DNA of 64,000 bases from JADKAV01 sp963769435 (lineage in GTDB: Bacteria > Actinomycetota > Actinomycetes > S36-B12 > UBA10799): the NCBI GenBank assembly GCA_963769435.1, contig CAVYLN010000002.1, positions 1,178,001 through 1,242,000 on the forward strand, given 5' to 3'. This document shows, piece by piece, positions 30,885 through 40,697 of the stretch (position 1 is the stretch's first letter; each line of letters starts with the position of its first letter). Under the pieces are notes generated by a model. It ran no database searches. It was given only the letters and a program-made list of their open reading frames with translations, and was not told the DNA's origin. The position numbers and the translations under genes are program-made.

Positions 30885-32674
30885 GACTGGACCTCCCCGG
30901 CGACGAGTCGCGCCTTTGCGGCCAGAGCCACTTTCTCCAGCTCAGCGTCGGTGATCCCGGACAGGTCGAAGGGTGCCGGCAGCAGGAGTTCGCAGTTGCG
31001 GTCCAGCGCCGAACCCATCCGCATCGGCGGGTTCTCTATCCAGTCGTTGGCCGAGAGTTGCCGGCTCAGGGAAGCCAGCCCATCCTGGCTGAAGTCCGAA
31101 GGAGTCCAAGCCGGACCAGCGGAGTGGTCCAGACACGTCGTGAACAGCGACAGGGTGCCGTCCCGGTTGTCCACGATCTCGATGAGTTGCTGCTGCTGCG
31201 GGAAGTCGATGCATGATGCCGTCGTGACCTCCCAGAAGCCGCCACCGCCGGGTTTGGCGTGCGGGATGATCGTGTTGATGTGTGTGTGCCCGTTGAACCA
31301 CGCGACGAGGTTCGGGTAAGCCTGCAGCATCGCGACGAACTCCTCGGCGTGGATCAGGCGCTGGTTCGGTCCGAAGACCAACTGCGCCTCGTTCTCCAGT
31401 GTCGTGCTGTTGTGATGGCTCAGGACTATGCACAGTCTGTTCTCCGCCTGCGCCTGCTGGAGTCCGGCCTCGAGCCAGGTGAACTGGTCCTCCGGAACCG
31501 CGCCGTCCGGACCGGCGACCTGGTTGCACGTGTCGAGGCCGAACGCCCGCACGTGCGGACTGAGGTCCGCCATCCAATAGGTCTGTTTCGAGTCGAGGTT
31601 CTGCTGGGTGAAGCCGTGGCCCGCCGGTCCCGGGCTGGCCGGGGAATCCAGATGTGCCTGGATGAAGTCCATGGAGGCGAACAGCCGGCGCTGCGGGTCT
31701 GGGGTCACGCTCCTGATCCCTGCCTGTGCACCGAAGGCCGCGCGTGCGGCATGCAGGAACTGGTTGATCGCGCTGATGCCGGCTGCCGAGCCGCCGAGGA
31801 AATTGGCGGCGAACGGTTGCCACACGGCCGCTTTGCGGTCACCGATCGCCCACCGCCGCAGTGCGTCGTCGACCTCGAACGCGCCGAGGAAGGTGGTGTC
31901 GTGGTTGCCGTACACCGCGTACCAGGGTGCGGCCAGACCGACGGACTCCACGGTCTGGCTGACCGCGGCCTGCAGCATCCCCGGGATCCTCGGGAAGCCG
32001 TACGCGCCGTAGGGGTCGCCGCTGGGATCCTCCGGGTGATACGCGAAGGTCGACTCGCTCCACGCCTGGACGCCCTCGTAGACGCCGGGCTTGCCCGAGT
32101 TGGGCGACACAGGCACCCCATCCAGAAGGTTGATGTACCACTGCAGTTCCAGCTCGGACAGCATGTCCGCGCTGTCGCCGGTGTTGAAAGCCGCGAGCAT
32201 CGGCGCCCCGGTCAGGGGACTGACCTCGGCCGCACGCATGGCCTGCACCATGGCGGCCCCGACGTTGACCGTCAGGGTGTCCTGTGGCCGGAAACTCCCG
32301 GTCCACAGGGACTCGCTCTGCCCGACCATCACGTCGAGGCGGGCCGGCGATTGCGCGTCCATGATGTGGATGTCGCTCAAATGACCCAGATATGCGATCG
32401 AGCGGCGCCGGGCTCGCCGGCCAGGGCTGGCTGTCCTCCCCAGCACGTCGTATCGCGGAAGGTGGGGTTCACCGGCGCCGACGGTCAGTTGCCGGTACTG
32501 CCGGTACATCGGGGCGGTGAGCCGGATCGTCTTGTCGAGGGTGGTGGGGACGTCGGCTGGAGTGGCCGGGTCGGCCAGGCGTGCGGCCAGGGCGTCCTGC
32601 CTGATCCCGAGTGACGCGGCCAGTCCAGCCGTCGCCGCCAAGAACCCTCGCCGTGACAGTCCGGCCATCAGCAC
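30881..32674 (-). CDS. Exported metallophosphoesterase (TIGR03767-like)
   Basis: A 597-residue protein. The N-terminal SRRGFLAATAGLAASLG is a twin-arginine signal. Calcineurin-type metal motifs are present in order: LSDIHIMD (DxH), NTGDSAD (GD), YGNHD, LSHHNS and NGHTHIN. The set and length match the TIGR03767 family, exported phosphoesterases of actinobacteria. The substrate is unknown. Two in-frame starts lie close together; the later one, MAGLSRRG at 32668, is equally plausible. The gene is intact and heads a three-gene unit. Confidence 0.88.
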   Translation of the reverse strand: MLMAGLSRRGFLAATAGLAASLGIRQDALAARLADPATPADVPTTLDKTIRLTAPMYRQYRQLTVGAGEPHLPRYDVLGRTASPGRRARRRSIAYLGHLSDIHIMDAQSPARLDVMVGQSESLWTGSFRPQDTLTVNVGAAMVQAMRAAEVSPLTGAPMLAAFNTGDSADMLSELELQWYINLLDGVPVSPNSGKPGVYEGVQAWSESTFAYHPEDPSGDPYGAYGFPRIPGMLQAAVSQTVESVGLAAPWYAVYGNHDTTFLGAFEVDDALRRWAIGDRKAAVWQPFAANFLGGSAAGISAINQFLHAARAAFGAQAGIRSVTPDPQRRLFASMDFIQAHLDSPASPGPAGHGFTQQNLDSKQTYWMADLSPHVRAFGLDTCNQVAGPDGAVPEDQFTWLEAGLQQAQAENRLCIVLSHHNSTTLENEAQLVFGPNQRLIHAEEFVAMLQAYPNLVAWFNGHTHINTIIPHAKPGGGGFWEVTTASCIDFPQQQQLIEIVDNRDGTLSLFTTCLDHSAGPAWTPSDFSQDGLASLSRQLSANDWIENPPMRMGSALDRNCELLLPAPFDLSGITDAELEKVALAAKARLVAGEVQS

Positions 32675-32731
32675 CTCCCGATGTCTAGAGGTGCAGCCTG
32701 TCAGTTCACGAGCTTCCGCTGCTGACCCAAC

Positions 32732-32851
32732 TCACCCCTGCGGGAGGCCTTCGTCTGCCATCTCCGGTTCGCCCCACGGCCCATTGCTGAGCATCGCGCA
32801 CAGGTAGCCCACCAACTCGTCGCCGCTGATCGGTTCGACGGTGATCGTCAT
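32732..32851 (-). CDS. Possible 39-residue small protein
   Basis: An open frame encoding MTITVEPISGDELVGYLCAM and ending EGLPQG. GGGGAG lies 6 nt upstream of the ATG as a ribosome-binding site. A 12-nt palindrome AGCATCGATGCT lies 19 nt before the start. Codon third positions are mostly G/C. No family was recognised. It could be a real small gene or chance. Confidence 0.35.
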   Translation of the reverse strand: MTITVEPISGDELVGYLCAMLSNGPWGEPEMADEGLPQG

Positions 32852-32870
32852 GGCTGCTCCCCAGTGAGTA

Positions 32871-32882
32871 AGCATCGATGCT
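32871..32882. promoter_or_regulatory. Palindrome upstream of small ORF
   Basis: AGCATCGATGCT is a perfect 12-nt palindrome, an operator-like site just upstream of the 39-residue open frame on the minus strand. The binding protein is unknown. Confidence 0.3.
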
Positions 32883-33048
32883 AACCCGGTGGGCCGCCGA
32901 GTAGAACCTCCCGATGCCAAGAGTGTGGAAGTGACCGTCAGAGCGCCGCCCGGCGCACCGGTCCGTCGTCAGTGGGACTGTGCACGGGGCCAATCCGAAG
33001 GACCGCCGTGATCGGACCGTGACCAACAGAGCGGCCGGAGTACGCGGG

Positions 33049-34098
33049 TCAGCGGATCCTGCGTGACACGGCGGTCTTGGTCGACTCCAGAACGACCGCG
33101 AACCGCACCACCTCCCGCGTGTACGGGTTGCGGCCGGACAGCACCACCCCGCCGGGCAGCTCATTCACCGCGATCTTCACCTCGTGGCCACGGTTGGCGG
33201 CCTTGACCGCGCGGTTGGCTGCGGTCTGCAGACCGCCGAGAGTCCGTCGACCCTCGAGGCTGCCCGCGAGGTACCGGATGTCGGTGACCAGCGCCGCCGC
33301 ATCTGTGGCACGGATCCACTGACGCTGGCCGACCACCTTGGATGCGACCGGCCTGGCCACCCGGGGCCGCGTGTAGAACCAGCGCGCGTAGTTGTCCACG
33401 TCAACCCCGAGCCGTCTGCTTCGCAGTTGGGTGAAACCCTCCCGGATCAGCCCGTCCCGGACCTGCACACTCGACTGCACGCGAACCCGGCCGCCGATGT
33501 CGTCGAGGGTGTAGTCGAGGGTCCAGACGGTCCTGTCGCCCTCGACCACCTGATCCACCGTCGCCAGTGCCGCGGGTTCCAACAGATGCGACGCGCAACG
33601 CTGCGGCTGGGCGGGCACGGTGGAGGAGTCGAGGTCGACGAAACGGTCGGGGGCCAGGAGGTCCGTGCGCAGGTACTGCCGGAAGGATCGACTCGGGACG
33701 ACCCCGAACTGCCCTTTGGTGAGGACCCAGGGACGCCTGGAGTGCCCCAGGTAGCGTGCCGCCTGCTCGATCTGGGCGCGGCGCAGGCGGGCGTCCAGGA
33801 CGAATCCGCTGCGGTCGAACGTACCCAGCCCGCGCTGCATCACCGAGGGCCACCCGCTGTCCGACACACGTCCGCGGACTGGGTCATAGCGCTGTACCTG
33901 GACCACCGGTTTGTTCGGCCCGTTGCGCAGGCGCACCGTCCCGCCGGCCAGGAAGGCGTCCCGGGACGCCTCGCAGATCCCGTTGAGCTGGTCCACCGCA
34001 CTGTCGAGCGGGACCGGTTCGGCGGCCGCGGGCCCAGCGGTCATCAGACAGGCTGCGGCTGCCAGCACCCCCACAGCTCTCACACCCAGCCTCCTCAT
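33049..34098 (-). CDS. Exported protein with C-terminal PGGV-NPYT motif
   Basis: A 349-residue protein with a signal peptide (GVLAAAACLMTAGPAAAEP). The mature part is alpha/beta with LDYTLDDIGGRVRVQSSV and no recognised family. The C-terminus reads VKIAVNELPGGVVLSGRNPYT. The same spacing of PGGV and NPYT occurs in the exported protein at 45.4-46.4 kb. The fold could be LppX/LprG-like (inference). The start is the ATG at the signal peptide. Confidence 0.65.
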   Translation of the reverse strand: MRRLGVRAVGVLAAAACLMTAGPAAAEPVPLDSAVDQLNGICEASRDAFLAGGTVRLRNGPNKPVVQVQRYDPVRGRVSDSGWPSVMQRGLGTFDRSGFVLDARLRRAQIEQAARYLGHSRRPWVLTKGQFGVVPSRSFRQYLRTDLLAPDRFVDLDSSTVPAQPQRCASHLLEPAALATVDQVVEGDRTVWTLDYTLDDIGGRVRVQSSVQVRDGLIREGFTQLRSRRLGVDVDNYARWFYTRPRVARPVASKVVGQRQWIRATDAAALVTDIRYLAGSLEGRRTLGGLQTAANRAVKAANRGHEVKIAVNELPGGVVLSGRNPYTREVVRFAVVLESTKTAVSRRIR

Positions 34099-34168
34099 GG
34101 GGTCACAGTGCCCCGGACACCAGTGTGCGCCCTGCGGCCCCGGCGTCGTGCACCGGACACGGGATCGG

Positions 34169-35935
34169 TCACACCTCCGACAGGAAGCCACCTGACTGGT
34201 GCGCCCACAACGACGCGTACACCCCGTGGGCGGCCAGCAGATCCCGATGGCTGCCCTGCTCGATGATCCGGCCGGCATCCATGACGAGGATGCGGTCCAT
34301 CGCCTGGATCGTCGACAGCCGGTGCGCGATGACCAATGTCGTCCGGCCGGCCATGGCCTGCGCCAGCGCCCGCTGGATGTGCACCTCGCTCTCACTGTCG
34401 AGGGCGCTTGTCGCCTCGTCGAGCACCAGGATCCGGGCGTCCTTGAGGATGGCCCGCGCGATGGCGATACGTTGCCGCTGGCCGCCGGAGAGCTTCACCC
34501 CCCGCTCCCCGACGAGGGTGTCGAATCCGTCCGGGAGCGATTCGATGAACTCCAGGGCATAGGCCCGGCGGGCAGCATCGATCACCTGCTCCTGCGTGGC
34601 TCCCGGCAACCCGTAGGCGATGTTCTCGCGCAGGGAGCGGTGGAACAGCAGCGGTTCTTGCGGCACGTACGAGATCTGCCTGCGCAGACTGCGCTGCCGG
34701 ACCGCGGCGATGTCCTGCCCATCGATGCGGATCTGCCCGGAGCCGAGGTCGGAGAACCTCAGCAACAGCCGGGTCAGCGTGGTCTTGCCGCTTCCCGACT
34801 GCCCGACCAGCCCGACCTTCTCTCCGGGCCGGACCGTCAGGTCGAAGTGCGCGAACAAGGGCTCATCGTGCTGGTCGTCGTGCCCGAACGTGATGTCATC
34901 GATCTCGATCAGACCCCGCGAGACCACCAGATCCGCCTCGTGGTGGTCGCGGACACTGGCCGGCAGGTGCAGGATCTCCACCATCTCGTGGGCATCACCG
35001 ATCACCTTGTTGTAGTTGCGGATGACCTCGTTGATCGACCACAACTGACCGGTCACCGTGAGGGTGTAGGTGACCGCGAGGTAGATCGCGCCGATGTCGA
35101 CGACGTCGTACTGCGACGCCAGGACCGCCGCGGCCACGGCTCCGGTGTTGATCACCGTGATCACCGACGCGTAGCCGGCGCTGAACTTGAGGAAGGAACG
35201 CATCACGTCGAGGTCGCGGGCGGTGCGGATCTCCGCGACCTCACTGGCCGCCTCCCGCTCGTCGGGCTCGGAACCCTGCGCCTTGACCGCCGCGATGTTC
35301 GTCATGACGTCGGCCAGGAAGCCCGTCATACGGTTCGCCGCGTGCGCCTCCGCAACCGTGAGGTCCTTCATCCGGCGGGTCGCCAGGAACACCAGCCCGA
35401 CGAACGCCATGGACATGACGAACAGGAACACCGCGTACGGCCACATCACGAAGGCCAGGACCGCGGTCGCGACCACGATCCCGGTCAGGATCGGCATGAG
35501 CGCCCAGACGAGCGTGTCCCAGAACATCTCGAACGCGCCGATCAGTTTGTTCGTCTGGGACACCAGTGCCCCGCTGAACCGGTTGGCGTGGAAGGCAACG
35601 CTCTGGTCGGTGAGATGGTCGAAGATCCGCTGGAACAACAACTGCATCCCGCGGACCTCCATGGTCCACGTCGCCCACAGCACGAGTCGCCAGCCGATCA
35701 CCGTCCCCACGATCTGGCTGGCCAGGTAGCCGGCCACCAGTGGCCAGGAGTTCTGCCACGTGACCTCGTCGCGCTGGATCTGGTTGAGCAGCAAGGAGAT
35801 CACGTACGGGCCGAAGAACTGCCCGATCCCCACCGCGAAGACCGGCCCGAGGATCGCAACGAAGCGCCGCCCAGGGGTCAGCGCCGCGGCGTCCCAGAAC
35901 AGGCGCAGCGTCGTGGTGGAGGTGGAGACGGCCAT
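34169..35935 (-). CDS. ABC transporter, fused permease and ATP-binding protein
   Basis: A 588-residue half-transporter. Six transmembrane helices fill residues 1-330. The nucleotide-binding domain has Walker A GQSGSGKTT, Q-loop YVPQEP, signature LSGGQRQR, Walker B ILVLDEATS and switch IAHR. It works as a homo- or heterodimer exporter; the cargo (lipid, drug or peptide) is unknown. No partner half-transporter is adjacent, so a homodimer is likely. The frame is intact and divergent from the next gene. Confidence 0.92.
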   Translation of the reverse strand: MAVSTSTTTLRLFWDAAALTPGRRFVAILGPVFAVGIGQFFGPYVISLLLNQIQRDEVTWQNSWPLVAGYLASQIVGTVIGWRLVLWATWTMEVRGMQLLFQRIFDHLTDQSVAFHANRFSGALVSQTNKLIGAFEMFWDTLVWALMPILTGIVVATAVLAFVMWPYAVFLFVMSMAFVGLVFLATRRMKDLTVAEAHAANRMTGFLADVMTNIAAVKAQGSEPDEREAASEVAEIRTARDLDVMRSFLKFSAGYASVITVINTGAVAAAVLASQYDVVDIGAIYLAVTYTLTVTGQLWSINEVIRNYNKVIGDAHEMVEILHLPASVRDHHEADLVVSRGLIEIDDITFGHDDQHDEPLFAHFDLTVRPGEKVGLVGQSGSGKTTLTRLLLRFSDLGSGQIRIDGQDIAAVRQRSLRRQISYVPQEPLLFHRSLRENIAYGLPGATQEQVIDAARRAYALEFIESLPDGFDTLVGERGVKLSGGQRQRIAIARAILKDARILVLDEATSALDSESEVHIQRALAQAMAGRTTLVIAHRLSTIQAMDRILVMDAGRIIEQGSHRDLLAAHGVYASLWAHQSGGFLSEV

Positions 35936-36070
35936 CGTCCAATGTTCGCAGCAGGGGGATACAGCGCTCCACCGGGTTTTTCCGCCGCCTTTGGGTGAGG
36001 ATCCGACCACTCCCGGGTCATATCTTCACCACAAGCACCGTCGTGCCACACTTCCTTGCGGAGGCCAAAC

Positions 36071-36658
36071 ATGAGTGCTGATGAGTTCCTGGACCGGGTG
36101 ATGCCGCACGTCGCGGATCTCAACACCGAAAGGTTCAGCCACGCGTCGTGGCGACACGAGAAGCGGCCGACCTCGGAGGGGGTCGGGCTGCTGCCGAACC
36201 CGGACACCGACGTCGAGTTGATGGTCGCGCACATCCTGGATGTCGAGGCGTACACCGACAACGTCAAGTACGTCGAGGGGATCGACGTCGTGGAACGCCG
36301 CTCGGACACCGACGTCACCTACGTGCAGCACATGAACCTTCCCCTGCTGGGGCGCATCCAGGTCCAGATCAACCTCTCCGACTACGGCACGCGCGACGGT
36401 TTCCGGGTCGTGGCGTGGGACCAGGACGACGAGGGCACCGATGCGCTCGACAAGAAGCACGGAGCCCGGACCGCCTACAACCTCGGGGCCTGGCTACTGG
36501 CCGACGATGCGGTCGGCTACGCCCTGTCCTCCGCCCCTCGCAAGAGTGACGTCGGGACCTTGAAATACATGGCGATGACCAAGGGCGCTGACGCGACGGC
36601 CGGCGAGGTGCTCAAGCAGAACATCCAGGGCATGATCGCCTGGGCCCACCGCGGCTGA
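36071..36658 (+). CDS. Uncharacterised soluble protein, possibly SRPBCC-like
   Basis: A 195-residue protein without signal or membrane segments. Features such as VMPHVADLNTERFSHAS, VEGIDVVERRSDTDVTYVQH and YNLGAWLLADDAVGYAL alternate helix and strand. This suggests an SRPBCC/START-like ligand-binding fold, which is inference only. GGAGG lies a few bases before the ATG. Next to it are ABC-transporter and DUF308 genes. Confidence 0.7.
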   Translation: MSADEFLDRVMPHVADLNTERFSHASWRHEKRPTSEGVGLLPNPDTDVELMVAHILDVEAYTDNVKYVEGIDVVERRSDTDVTYVQHMNLPLLGRIQVQINLSDYGTRDGFRVVAWDQDDEGTDALDKKHGARTAYNLGAWLLADDAVGYALSSAPRKSDVGTLKYMAMTKGADATAGEVLKQNIQGMIAWAHRG

Positions 36659-36678
36659 GAGGTCGCCCGGGCACCGAC

Positions 36679-37263
36679 TCAGGACGCGATGAGCTTACCC
36701 AGTCGCTTCAACTGGAATGCCCGGATCACGTCGGTGACCCCCTGCAGCATCGCCCAGATGCCCGCGAAGACCAGCAGGATGTAGACCCGCTCGAAGAAGA
36801 ACTGCCCGGCGACCCAGAACGCCAGCACGAACATGATGATCCCGGACAGCAGACCGAGCCACCACAGGTCGTTGTCGGGCCGGGTCGCGAACGCCTCGAT
36901 CACCCAGAAGATCGCGACCAGCAGGAACAGGAAGCCCAGGGAGTCGGCCAGCGCCGCGGTCGTGGCTCCGGGGTTGAACAGCGCCCAGAGTCCGGCGAGC
37001 ACGAACAGCACCCCGAAGATGATCCACAGCCACTTCCAGCCGTCGACGACGGCTGCGATCACGAACTGCTGCATCCCGGTGAACAGGAACATGGCGCCCA
37101 CGATCACCCCGACGGTGGCCACCGACGCCGCGTCGAGTTGCAGGATCACGATGGCGATGAAGAACCAGAGCACCCCCGTCACCAGGCTCAGCCACCAGAG
37201 TCTGCTCATGGCGCCCAGCGTCTCGCGCGCCTCGGCCCGGGTCTCCGCATCCATTTCAGACAT
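36679..37263 (-). CDS. DUF308 (HdeD-like) membrane protein
   Basis: A 194-residue protein with six short transmembrane helices, starting with LWWLSLVTGVLWFFIAIVIL. The helix pairs and GIWAMLQGVTDVIRAFQL close match the HdeD/DUF308 family, seen in acid-stress and membrane proteins. It follows the DUF2252 gene by 28 nt on the same strand and probably shares its transcript. Confidence 0.85.
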   Translation of the reverse strand: MSEMDAETRAEARETLGAMSRLWWLSLVTGVLWFFIAIVILQLDAASVATVGVIVGAMFLFTGMQQFVIAAVVDGWKWLWIIFGVLFVLAGLWALFNPGATTAALADSLGFLFLLVAIFWVIEAFATRPDNDLWWLGLLSGIIMFVLAFWVAGQFFFERVYILLVFAGIWAMLQGVTDVIRAFQLKRLGKLIAS

Positions 37264-37291
37264 TCTGGTCCTCCTGTCGACGTCACCAGTC

Positions 37292-38699
37292 CTACCAGCC
37301 GGAGGCCGCCACCTCGATGCGACCCGCCGCAGCGGCCGCCTGCATGGCCGCGAAGTCCTGGGCGTTCTGGTCGGCGTACGCCTCGGCGTACGCGGCCAGG
37401 AGACGGTCGAGGGTGTCGCTGGTGCCGAGGTACCCCGCCAGCGCGACGCGGTCCCCCGAGCGGCAATGCGCACGTGCCAGGGTCCAGCCGCACATCCGCG
37501 CATAGATGTCCATGGCGGCATCGTCCATGGTCTGCAGGTCGGCGGACTCCTTCCAGTCCCACATCTGGCGGACGTAGAAGTCCACGTGCTGACCACGGAC
37601 TTCCACCTGCGTCCAGCCCAGCATGATGTCGCTGGAGGCCTGCATCACCCGCTGACCTTCGACGACCCGTTGACCGTGGTGTGTCGTCCGGGAGCGGCCG
37701 AGGTACTTCTCAAGGACCGACGCCTCGGCCTGCTTGATCTGCAGCATCAGGACATCGCTCTCGTCCTGATCCGCCATCAGGAGCATGACCCAGCAGCGGG
37801 TGCCCACGCTTCCCACCCCGACCACCTTGCGGGCGAGGTCGACGACGCGATACCCGGACAGCAGAACCCGCCGGTCGGACAACAGACTCCGGCGGTAGGA
37901 CACGAGCGCCGCCTGCGCCGCCTGCTGGAACGTCGCCGCGTCCTGGCCGTCCAGCAGTTCCTCGAAGGGCACCATGAAGGGCGGGCTGCTGTCGAACGTG
38001 ATGTTGCCGTCGGCGTCGGTGGTCGTCAGTTTCTGCAGGGCGCGTTCGCTGGTCTTCGTCCTCGCCTTGGCCACCGTCTTCTGGAAGGACTTGTTCAGCT
38101 TCTTCCCCGCCGCGCCCCCGAACTCCCGCTCGATGTCCTCGGCGGTCAAGTCGCGAGTACCACACGTCGAGCCGGGACATCCTGGAGAACTTCTGGACGC
38201 TCTCCCGGTAGGTCCGCACCACACGTGCCGTGATCCGCGCCCGTGTCGCCTCGTCGAATCCCCGTGCACGACCCGCCACGGCGAAACTGGCGACGAGTCG
38301 CTTGAGATCCCACTCGAAGGGCCCCGGCAACGTCTCGTCGAAGTCGTTGACGTCGAACACGAACGTGCGCTCGGCCGACGCGTATCCGCCGAAGTTCGCC
38401 AGGTGTGCGTCGCCGGCGAGTTGCACCGTCAGGTGGGTGTGGTCGCTGTACGACAGGTCGCTGGCCATCACCGCCGCCGCGCCGCGGTAGAAGGCGAACT
38501 CCGACGAGAGCATCCGCGCGTATCGCACCGGCACCAGATCTGCGACGCGGGAGTCACCCTGATCGATGAGGATCTGGACCGGATCGCGACGGTCCGCTGG
38601 CGGTTCCCATCGCGCGAGGCTCTCGCGGGGTACCCGGCTTCGGACCTCCCTGCCCGCGGCGCGGCGCTGCTTGCGCCCCTCGGATTCGTTGTCAGCCAC
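37292..38699 (-). CDS. DUF2252 family protein, one frameshift
   Basis: About 468 codons. The first part has FYRGAAAVMASDL, LAGDAHLANFGGYAS and FDVNDFDETLPGPFEWDLKR, the DUF2252 signature with kinase-like HxxN and D motifs. The second part includes VVGVGSVGTRCWVMLL and ARAHCRSGDRVALAGYLG. One extra base near 38165 separates them; removing a T gives WYSRLTAEDIE. The fold resembles aminoglycoside-phosphotransferase-like kinases, but the substrate is unknown. It lies downstream of the patatin genes on the same strand. Confidence 0.85.
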
Positions 38700-38805
38700 T
38701 GTCGACCCCTTCCTTCGCGCGCCAGCCTAGGGGTTGGCGCCGACGTTTGGCGCGGGTCGGATAGCACTGTGACGCCCCGGCCGGTACAGGCCTGCGCTGC
38801 GGATC

Positions 38806-39681
38806 TCAGCCGCCGGATGCGCCGACCTGCAGGCCCTGCAGGACCTCGAACTCGTCCAGACCGCTGGGCAGGTTGTAGACGCCCTTGCGAAGACGCGTGG
38901 GTAGCGCGTCGAGTTGGCGGTTCGCGGCCTGCCTGCCGGCTTCGATCGCGCTGGCCGGGTCGGCGAAGTCCAGCAACCGCCCGCCGCTGGTCGACAGCAC
39001 AACCACCGGCACCTTGGTGGCGATGCGCACCAGTGCATTCACCGCCTGTCCCCGGATCTGGTGTGCGTAGGACAGAGCACCCACTTCCCACCAGCGGTAG
39101 CCGGCGACGACGTCGGGCGACACCGCGGAGTGCCCCGTGTCCAGCACGACGACCGTCCGGGTCTCGGACGGGATCGCCTGCAGTGGCATACCGGCGACCA
39201 GCCCGCCGTCGATCAACTGCGAGCCTGCGATGTCCACCGGCGGGAACACCCCCGGGATCGCGCAGGAGGCCATGACCGCCTCCGCCAGATCGCCGGAATC
39301 GATCACCACCTCCGCACCGGTTTCCAGGTCGGTACAGGATGCAGTCAGTGGCACCGGGAGTTCCTCGAAGGTCGCGGGCAGCAGTTGCGACAAGCGATCT
39401 CTCACCTGCTTCTCCTGTTTGCGGGCCTGCCTGGTGGTCAGCCCGCGGGCGATCGCGCGCATCGGGCTGTCCAGGATCTCGTCGTGGATCCACAGCCAGA
39501 ACTCGGTCATCTCCTCGATGCTGCGGCCGGCGGCCAGCGCTGCCGCGTTGACCGCGCCCAACGAACTCCCGGCCACATGGTCGGCGACGATCCCGCGCTG
39601 GGCCAGCACCTCGAGCATCCCCACCTGAGCGGGCGTTCGCCCCAGACCGAACGTGGTCACGACGCTGATAGGACTCTTCAC
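38806..39681 (-). CDS. Patatin-like phospholipase, divergent oxyanion loop
   Basis: A 291-residue patatin-fold protein. The nucleophile motif is GSSLGA (GxSxG) and the catalytic Asp is in LIDGGL. The usual glycine-rich oxyanion loop is altered to TTFGLGRTPAQVG. It is otherwise complete and may hydrolyse acylglycerols or phospholipids. The start overlaps the stop of the second patatin-like gene by 4 nt (ATGA), so the two are coupled. Confidence 0.85.
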   Translation of the reverse strand: MKSPISVVTTFGLGRTPAQVGMLEVLAQRGIVADHVAGSSLGAVNAAALAAGRSIEEMTEFWLWIHDEILDSPMRAIARGLTTRQARKQEKQVRDRLSQLLPATFEELPVPLTASCTDLETGAEVVIDSGDLAEAVMASCAIPGVFPPVDIAGSQLIDGGLVAGMPLQAIPSETRTVVVLDTGHSAVSPDVVAGYRWWEVGALSYAHQIRGQAVNALVRIATKVPVVVLSTSGGRLLDFADPASAIEAGRQAANRQLDALPTRLRKGVYNLPSGLDEFEVLQGLQVGASGG

Positions 39682-40653
39682 GACGGCACCTCCTGGAGCA
39701 TCGGCCGCAGTTCAGCGGTGACCCCGGGGTCGTCGGAGCGCGCCCATAGTCCCGAACGCAGGCGCCGGCGCTTGTGGATGGCCAGGTCGGCGAGGAAGGA
39801 CAGGCCCATCGTGTAGCCGGACGAGCCCGCCCGCATCGTGTCGCGGAATTCCAGCGATCCCCCGAGGTCGTGGGGAGTGGGCAGCAACAGGACGGGCAAC
39901 TCCCGGGCCACTTCCCGCAGTTGCCGGCGACGCTGGCTGGAGGCCATGATGCCCGCGACCCGTCCGATCACCCGGGCCGGTGACGCACCCACCTCGGCGG
40001 GCTTGCGAGCCCCGGTGTCGAGCACGACGATGCTGCCGGCGCCACGCTGCATCGCCTGGATGGCGGGAAGATTCGCGGACGCGAGGCCGTCGACGTACAG
40101 ACGGCCGTCCAACTCCACCGGGGTGAGGACACCGGGGATGGCTGAGGAGGCCAAGCAGGCTCTCGATGAGTGGGCCGCGGTCGAAGACGTGCGGGCGGCC
40201 GGTGGCCAGATCGGTTGCGACGGCCGCGAAGGGCACCTCGAGGTCCTCGATCCGGCCGGTCCGCAGGATCGAGCGCAGCGTGGCCTCCTGGGTGTCGTTG
40301 GACAGCATTCCCGGAGCCCGCATCTGGGTCATGCCACGGGTCAGCCACTTGTCCCCCACCAGGAAACTCATGTTGAGCTGACCCCACACGTAGGCGATCC
40401 GGTGCACGCCCGAGGCGAAGTCCTCGGCCAGAATCGAGCCCGTCAACGCCCCCGCGGAGGTGCCGATGATCGCGTCGGGCTCCAGGTCGGTCTGGCTGAG
40501 TGCCTGCAACGCACCCCACTGCACCGCCCCGTGGGAGCCGCCACCGGCCATGACGTAGACGACCGGCTTCGGCAACAGGCGCGCGATGGGTATCCGGTCA
40601 CCCGCGGACCGTTGCTCCGCCGAGCGTGGACCCGGCACATCCATCTCCACCAC
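39678..40653 (-). CDS. Patatin-like phospholipase, one frameshift
   Basis: About 325 codons. The oxyanion loop MAGGGSHGAVQWGAL and nucleophile GTSAGAL are clear, and the Asp motif is in YVDGLASANLP. A break near 40150 is repaired by removing one T, giving LLASSAIPGVL. With the neighbouring patatin and WS/DGAT genes it suggests lipid turnover. The GTG start is followed by VEMDVPG. Confidence 0.87.
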
Positions 40654-40697
40654 AGTTCAGGTTTAGCGCACTGCGACCCCTTGACGCCGCCGGTGGC

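Noticed and set aside
34199..35998. Plus-strand frame of 599 codons opposite the ABC transporter
   Set aside because: Antisense shadow; the minus frame has all ABC motifs.
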